The position numbers and the translations under genes were made by a program. From JBDTSW01 sp039930945 (lineage in GTDB: Bacteria; Actinomycetota; Thermoleophilia; Solirubrobacterales; 70-9): a stretch of DNA of 9,797 bases. The notes under the pieces were generated by a model. That model did no database searches. It saw nothing but the letters and a program-made list of their open reading frames with translations, and was not told the origin of the DNA. This document shows positions 6,017-9,797 of the stretch, one piece after another. The number at the start of each line of letters is the position of its first letter. Within the stretch, counting starts at the first letter, position 1. The DNA lies in assembly GCA_039930945.1 (NCBI GenBank), contig JBDTSW010000084.1, forward strand, positions 1 through 9,797, in the 5' to 3' direction.

Positions 6017-7596
6017 TCGACGACGATCCCGTGGCGCATGGTGTTCTCGCTCACCACCCGGGACTCGACGAACTGCAGCAGGTAGCCCGGGCCTCCGGCC
6101 TTGAAGCCCATCCCCGAGAGCCGGTTGCCCCCGAACGGCTGGCGCCCGACCATGGCGCCGGTGAGCTTGCGGTTGACGTAGAGGTTGCCGACCGGCGAGC
6201 GGGCCTCGACCGCCGCCACCGTCGCCGGGTTGCGCGAGAACAGCCCCCCGGTGAGCGCGAACGGAAGCGACTCGACCCGGTCGCAGGCCGCCTCGACGTC
6301 GCTCACCGACTCCACGGTCAGCAGCGGCCCGAACACCTCCTCGCGCAGCACCTCGGAGGCGGGATCGAGATCGGCGGCGACGGCGGGCGCGACGAACCAA
6401 CCCTCGCCGGGAGGCCCCTCGCCGCGGGCGACCATGCGGCCGTCGACCGCGGCCCGATCGGCGCACGCAGCGACCCGGTCGCGGGCCTCGGCCTCGATCA
6501 ACGGAGGTACGTCGACGCCGAACTGATCGGCCTGGCCCACCATCAGGGTCTCGACCGCTCCGCCCAGCCGCCTCGTCAACCGGTCAGCGATGCGCTCGTG
6601 CGCCAGGACGCGGGCACAGGCGGAGCATTTCTGACCCGCGTAGGCGAACGCCGAGCGGACGATCGCCGGCACCGCCTCGTCGAGGTCGGCGTCCGCGTCG
6701 ACGATGGCGCAGTTCTTGCCCCCCATCTCGGCGACCACGCGCTTGAGATGCAACTGCCCCGGCATCACCCGCGCCCCCGCCGCGATGATCTCGAGGCCAA
6801 CCGGGCTCGAGCCGGTGAAGGCGATCGTCTGCACTCCCGGGTGGCGGACCAGAGCGGCGCCGGTCTCGCCCGCGCCCGGGACCAGCGCCAGCGCCGACGC
6901 GGGCACGCCGGCGTCGTGCAGCGCCTCGACCAGCCCCAGCGCGCATCCGGGCGCCTGCTCGGCCGGCTTCAGAACCACCGTGTTGCCCGTCGCCAGCCCG
7001 GCCGCGACCATGCCGGCCGGGATCGCGATCGGGAAGTTCCAGGGCGTGATCGCCGCGACGACGCCGCGCGGCGCGTAACGCAGCGAGTTGCGCTCGCCCG
7101 GCACCTGGATCAGCTCGCTGCCCTGCCCCAGTTCGACCGCGCCGCGAGCGTAGTAGGAGAGGAAGTCGATCGCCTCGCAGACGTCGGCATCCGCCTCCAC
7201 CCACGGCTTGGCGCATTCGCGGACCTCGAGCGCCGCCAGCTCCAGCCTGCGTTCGCGAAGCAGCCCCGCGGCCGCGATCAGCGTCGCCGCCCGCTCGGGG
7301 GCCGAGCGGCGACCCCAGTCGCCGGCCGCGGCGGCCGCCGTGGCGACGGCGGCGTCGACCGCGGCCTGATCGCCGGCGCCGGCGGTGGCCACCAGTCGCG
7401 ACGGGCTGCCGGGATCGGTCGAGTCGATTCCCTCGCCGGTCCCGGCGTCCCCGCCGATCAGCACCGGCACCGCCAGAGGCAGCGCCCGGTCGAGCTCGGC
7501 GAGGGCATCTACGAGCGCCTCGCGGTCGGCCGGCCGCCGCAGCTCCAGTACGGGCTCGTTGCGGAACGAGGCGGCGGCCACCGAGGCGGCGCTCAC
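6013..7596 (-). CDS. pruA: 1-pyrroline-5-carboxylate (glutamate semialdehyde) dehydrogenase
   Basis: A 527-residue aldehyde dehydrogenase that oxidises glutamate semialdehyde/P5C to glutamate with NAD(P)+, the second step of proline breakdown. Motifs: TPWNFP (184-189), cofactor Lys210 in VVLKPAEQ, FTGSSPVG (260-267), general base Glu290 in EMGGKN, catalytic Cys324 in GQKCSACARV, REEVFGP (418-424), and NRKLTGAMVGRQPFGG (475-490), the last being characteristic of P5C dehydrogenases rather than generic aldehyde dehydrogenases. Length fits the RocA/PruA type. The GTG start overlaps the stop of proline dehydrogenase by four bases (GTGA), so the two are translationally coupled. No transcription terminator is visible before the SRP RNA promoter. 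Confidence 0.96.
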   Translation of the reverse strand: MSAASVAAASFRNEPVLELRRPADREALVDALAELDRALPLAVPVLIGGDAGTGEGIDSTDPGSPSRLVATAGAGDQAAVDAAVATAAAAAGDWGRRSAPERAATLIAAAGLLRERRLELAALEVRECAKPWVEADADVCEAIDFLSYYARGAVELGQGSELIQVPGERNSLRYAPRGVVAAITPWNFPIAIPAGMVAAGLATGNTVVLKPAEQAPGCALGLVEALHDAGVPASALALVPGAGETGAALVRHPGVQTIAFTGSSPVGLEIIAAGARVMPGQLHLKRVVAEMGGKNCAIVDADADLDEAVPAIVRSAFAYAGQKCSACARVLAHERIADRLTRRLGGAVETLMVGQADQFGVDVPPLIEAEARDRVAACADRAAVDGRMVARGEGPPGEGWFVAPAVAADLDPASEVLREEVFGPLLTVESVSDVEAACDRVESLPFALTGGLFSRNPATVAAVEARSPVGNLYVNRKLTGAMVGRQPFGGNRLSGMGFKAGGPGYLLQFVESRVVSENTMRHGIVVD

Positions 7597-8957
7597 GGTG
7601 CCGCCAGCAGCGCTTCGATTTCCTCGCCCTCGAGCCGGGCTCCGAGAAACGACTCATTCGAGGTGTTCTCGAGCAGGCGGCGCACGAGGTAGGCCATGCC
7701 GGCGACCAGGTCGCCCACCGGGCTGTACAGGCGCGCCCGCAGGCCGGCCGCGGCCAGCGCCGCGGCGAGGTCGTCGCCAAGACCGCGCAAGACCTGGAAC
7801 TCGAGGTCCCGGTCGTCGCCGCCGCTGAACCGGTTGTACGCGATCGCGTGCGCGACCGAGCGCAGGTTGTGCGAGCCGACCGCGACCCGAACCGCCGGAC
7901 GGGCGTCGAGCAGCCTGCGGGTGAGCGCCTCGAAGTTGCGGTCGCACTCGGCCTTGTCGGTGAACACCGGGACCGACCACCCCTGCTGGCGGGCCTCCAC
8001 GACCTCGGAGTCCCAGTAGGCGCCCTTGACCAGCCGGACGACAAGCGGCGGGGAGCGCCGGCTGGCCCGGGCCCAGTCGAGAATCTGGTCGAGCAGGGCC
8101 GGGGACTCACACAGGTAGGCCTGCAGCACCAGCCCGGCGGAGGGGGACCGTTCGAACTCGGGCGAGCTCAGCAGCTCGAGCACCAGCCGCATGGTCGACT
8201 CCAGCGAGTCGACGTCCTCCATGTCGATGTGCAGGTGCGCGCCGCTTCGGCTCGCCTGGCTCAACAGCGGCCGCAGCCGGGCCGAGGCGTCCTCGATCGC
8301 CCGCTCCGGCGCCTCCGGCCGGAGCATTGGCGTCAGCGCCGAGACCTTGACCGAGAGGTTGGCGCGGGGGATCGCGCCCTGGGAGTCGGACTCGAGCACC
8401 CCCTGTCGCGGCCAGCCCTGCGCCCCCTCGGCGAGCACGGCGATCGCCTCGGCGCAGCGGTCGCGGTAGCGATCGGCTTCGGCCCCCGCGACCGAAGCCT
8501 CGCCCAGCAGGTCGATGGTCGAGGCGATTCCCGACCTCCACAGCCCAAGCAGCTCGGCTCGGGCGTCGGTGGGCGAGTCCCCGGCGATGAAGCGATGCGC
8601 CATGTGCCGCACACCGGCCGCCGTCGCCGCCCCCAGGGCGATCCGCCCGGCCTTGGTGTGCGAGGTGCGCATGGCCACGTCCAGGCTCGGCGGGCGCTCG
8701 TCGAGCTGGCCGACCAGCCCTGCGAGATGCTCGCCCAGATCCTCGAAGTTGCGGCAAGCGGGAGCGACGTCGACCAAGCGGAAGAGCGCAGCCCGCAGCT
8801 CGCGGTCCTGGGCCGCATGGCGCATCGCCCGCTCGTCCAGCCGCTGCAGCAGAGGACCAGAGGCCGAGGCTTCGCCTTCGGCCAGCGCCATGCCAACCGA
8901 GCGGATCTCGGCCTCCAGCCCGGCCCCTTCGATCGACGCTGCCGGAATGCCGGCCAC
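7593..8957 (-). CDS. putB: Proline dehydrogenase (FAD-dependent)
   Basis: A 454-residue enzyme oxidising proline to P5C and passing electrons from FAD to the membrane quinone pool. An N-terminal helical region (1-130) precedes the TIM-barrel, as in the N-terminal half of bifunctional PutA and longer than in minimal bacterial PRODHs of about 300 residues. Barrel motifs: STIDLLGEASV (146-156), NLSVKVSAL (200-208), HIDMED (243-248), LVLQAYL (276-282), VRLVKGAYWD (307-316), AVGSHNLRS (359-367), EFQVLRG (386-392), SPVGDL (412-417), and RRLLENTSN (426-434), whose Arg pair binds the proline carboxylate. GTG 8957 is chosen because TAGCCT lies six bases upstream and the frame has no better start. It forms an operon with the P5C dehydrogenase, whose start overlaps its end. 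Confidence 0.95.
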   Translation of the reverse strand: MAGIPAASIEGAGLEAEIRSVGMALAEGEASASGPLLQRLDERAMRHAAQDRELRAALFRLVDVAPACRNFEDLGEHLAGLVGQLDERPPSLDVAMRTSHTKAGRIALGAATAAGVRHMAHRFIAGDSPTDARAELLGLWRSGIASTIDLLGEASVAGAEADRYRDRCAEAIAVLAEGAQGWPRQGVLESDSQGAIPRANLSVKVSALTPMLRPEAPERAIEDASARLRPLLSQASRSGAHLHIDMEDVDSLESTMRLVLELLSSPEFERSPSAGLVLQAYLCESPALLDQILDWARASRRSPPLVVRLVKGAYWDSEVVEARQQGWSVPVFTDKAECDRNFEALTRRLLDARPAVRVAVGSHNLRSVAHAIAYNRFSGGDDRDLEFQVLRGLGDDLAAALAAAGLRARLYSPVGDLVAGMAYLVRRLLENTSNESFLGARLEGEEIEALLAAP

Positions 8958-8963
8958 GCGCCC

Positions 8964-8969
8964 AGGCTA
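8964..8969 (-). promoter_or_regulatory. Candidate -10 box of the proline-catabolism operon
   Basis: The minus strand reads TAGCCT, six bases (gggcgc), then GTG of proline dehydrogenase. This predicts a leaderless message. The -35 area would fall near the 5' end of the divergent tRNA gene; no good hexamer is seen there. An AGGAG just upstream is too far from GTG for a normal ribosome site. Confidence 0.5.
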
Positions 8970-8973
8970 CTCC

Positions 8974-8979
8974 TAGAAT
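8974..8979 (+). promoter_or_regulatory. Candidate -10 box for tRNA-Val
   Basis: TAGAAT lies ten bases before the first tRNA base, predicting a start near 8986 and a 5' leader of about four bases. It is four bases from the oppositely directed -10 of the proline operon, so both promoters are packed into 32 bases. Confidence 0.5.
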
Positions 8980-8989
8980 GCGCCACCGA

Positions 8990-9061
8990 GGGCGCGTAGC
9001 TCAGTGGGAGAGCGCTCGCTTCACACGCGAGAGGTCGCTGGTTCGAAACCAGCCGCGCCCA
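8990..9061 (+). tRNA. tRNA-Val, anticodon CAC
   Basis: A full cloverleaf is readable: acceptor GGGCGCG/CGCGCCC plus discriminator A, D-arm GCTC/GAGC with AGTGGGA loop, anticodon stem CTCGC/GCGAG with loop TTCACAC (anticodon CAC at 9022-9024, reading GUG), a five-base variable region, and T-arm GCTGG/CCAGC with loop TTCGAAA. It is 72 nt and the CCA end is not encoded, so it must be added afterwards. It is transcribed away from the proline operon. Confidence 0.97.
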
Positions 9062-9109
9062 TTCCCGACGGGCGCCGGGGCTGGTTTCTCACTCACTCGC
9101 CGTCCCGGC

Positions 9110-9133
9110 TCGCTGGAAACCAGCCGCGCCCAT
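9110..9133 (+). repeat. Damaged duplicate of the tRNA-Val 3' end
   Basis: TCGCTGG followed by AAACCAGCCGCGCCCAT repeats bases 9035-9062 of the tRNA end, but lacks the four T-loop bases TTCG. The uninterrupted match GAAACCAGCCGCGCCCAT occurs at 9045-9062 and 9116-9133, 71 bases apart. The copy has no anticodon half. It resembles the direct repeat left when an element integrates at a tRNA 3' end, but no integrase lies nearby. A GCTGGTTTC at 9080-9088 is complementary to 9116-9124 and could form a 9-bp hairpin with a 27-base loop. Confidence 0.8.
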
Positions 9134-9165
9134 GATCGGGCGACGGGCAGACGCCGCTTCTCGTC

Positions 9166-9573
9166 CTAGGGCAGTACCGCGGCGCAACTGCGCCGAATGA
9201 GGCGGGTCGAGTCGAAGCCGCTCAGCTGTACCCCTTGGAGGTCAGTGAGCCCGTCGCCTAGGTTGATGCAGATCGCCCGCCCCTTGCCGTCTCGCTTCGC
9301 GTAGAAGATGGCCGCGCTTTGTCGGTCGTTGATCAGCGAGGCGGCCTGGTCCGGGATCTGGTTGTCGACTTTGTTCGACACGCCGCGCTTGGTGACGTCG
9401 ACCTGCGTCCCGCCGTAGTTAGTGGCGGTGAAGACGCACAACGTGTCAGGGCAAAGGCCGCGGGCAAGCTGCTCTCGCTCGGCGCCAGGCCCGGCACTCG
9501 CCCCGCCGGAGATGAACCCGGCGGCGAGCAGGATCGCGACGGCGGCTGCAACGAGCGCGCCAACCGCCGCCAA
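9166..9573 (-). CDS. Secreted I36 peptidase inhibitor-like protein
   Basis: From TTG 9573 the product is 135 residues. A hydrophobic Ala/Val/Leu stretch (1-27) is a signal peptide or anchor. The mature part has LCVFTATNYGGTQVDV (45-60), QAASLINDRQSAAIFY (76-91) and GRAICINL (98-105), the pattern of the I36 inhibitor/gamma-crystallin-like fold found in secreted actinobacterial proteins. Cys at 41, 46, 102 and 130 could make two disulfides. Inhibition of an extracellular protease is an inference from the fold. The start is uncertain: with TTG the signal has no basic residue, whereas the frame stays open upstream and would give IKALLQSGS before it if translation began at ATC 9600, exactly six bases after a good -10 box. 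No clear ribosome site precedes TTG. It ends 104 bases from the tRNA and runs towards it. Confidence 0.72.
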   Translation of the reverse strand: MAAVGALVAAAVAILLAAGFISGGASAGPGAEREQLARGLCPDTLCVFTATNYGGTQVDVTKRGVSNKVDNQIPDQAASLINDRQSAAIFYAKRDGKGRAICINLGDGLTDLQGVQLSGFDSTRLIRRSCAAVLP

Positions 9574-9606
9574 TGACCCGCTCTGTAGGAGTGCCTTGAT
9601 TTGCCG

Positions 9607-9635
9607 AACCTACACCGGCGCGTTGCAGTGGTCAA
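9607..9635 (-). promoter_or_regulatory. Promoter of the I36-like gene, -35 TTGACC and -10 TAGGTT
   Basis: On the minus strand TTGACC (9630-9635) and TAGGTT (9607-9612) are separated by exactly 17 bases, the best sigma-70-type promoter in the window. The start is expected near 9600, which is either the first base of the coding frame (leaderless) or 27 bases before the TTG codon. Confidence 0.7.
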
Positions 9636-9745
9636 GCGATCGGAGCGGCGGATCCGATGGATCACATGAGGGACTGCTCGGGCTCACGGCTGGGACTGCG
9701 CCAGGCATCCGTTGCGTTTTCCATGCCAAGGGGCCAGCTCTCATT

Positions 9746-9770
9746 GGGCACCAGCGCGGTTCTGGTGCCC
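9746..9770. repeat. Inverted repeat, 9-bp stem with 7-base loop
   Basis: GGGCACCAG (9746-9754) and CTGGTGCCC (9762-9770) are perfectly complementary. Neither side has a T-run, so it is not a classic terminator; an operator, or a terminator for a gene beyond the right edge, is possible. No convincing gene is seen between the promoter at 9635 and the window end. Confidence 0.6.
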
Positions 9771-9797
9771 GTTAGCGGCTACATCCGCACACATCCC

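Noticed and set aside
5699..6466. 255-codon minus-strand frame across the SRP RNA and the end of pruA
   Set aside because: It is out of frame with pruA and crosses the RNA; composition is that of a shadow.
6031..7692. 553-codon plus-strand frame opposite P5C dehydrogenase
   Set aside because: It is antisense to a fully conserved enzyme; the predicted protein is Arg-rich and featureless.
7848..8999. 383-codon plus-strand frame opposite proline dehydrogenase
   Set aside because: It runs into the tRNA gene and mirrors a conserved enzyme; no independent evidence.
9667..9797. ATG-initiated plus-strand frame open to the right edge
   Set aside because: Only 43 codons with weak codon bias, no ribosome site and no recognisable motif; it may be chance.

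Overview
The window is uniformly GC-rich with GC-ending codons and many GTG starts. Several genes have no Shine-Dalgarno sequence but carry a TAnnnT -10 box exactly six bases before the start codon. With a large, Alu-domain SRP RNA, this suggests a high-GC actinobacterium of the Thermoleophilia/Solirubrobacterales kind. That placement is inference from style, not from a search.

Layout, left to right. (1) 1-450, minus: the 5' part of a membrane-anchored or secreted protein with an Asp8 run and an exact 36-residue repeat, cut by the window edge. (2) 576-1523, minus: a soluble Ser/Thr kinase, preceded in the same frame by a small hypothetical ORF (1548-1760). (3) 1765-2156, plus: the remains of an MMPL-family transporter that has lost at least two internal blocks. 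(4) 2184-4848, minus: the replication/repair cluster dnaX-ybaB-recR, with a 4-base dnaX/ybaB overlap. (5) 5003-5689, plus: a secreted LAS-type (M15-like) zinc peptidase with a glycine-rich tail. (6) 5707-5978, minus: the signal recognition particle RNA, about 272 nt, closed by a 9-bp terminal helix. (7) 6013-8957, minus: a proline-catabolism operon (proline dehydrogenase, then P5C dehydrogenase, overlapping by 4 bases). (8) 8990-9061, plus: tRNA-Val(CAC), followed by a damaged copy of its own 3' end. (9) 9166-9573 (perhaps from 9600), minus: a secreted protein resembling I36 peptidase inhibitors, with the best promoter in the window. (10) 9636-9797: no convincing gene, one strong inverted repeat.

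How the genes fit together. SRP RNA, dnaX, ybaB and recR keep the order known from Bacillus subtilis (scr-dnaX-yaaK-recR), interrupted here by the oppositely oriented peptidase. The two proline enzymes form a complete route from proline to glutamate and share a very short divergent promoter region with tRNA-Val. The SRP RNA promoter overlaps the end of the P5C dehydrogenase gene.

I see no CRISPR array, insertion sequence, phage gene or obvious new multi-gene system. The points most worth a second look are the decayed MMPL gene, the repeated leaderless-start architecture (with a possible ATC start for the inhibitor-like gene), the tRNA 3'-end duplication and the large SRP RNA.
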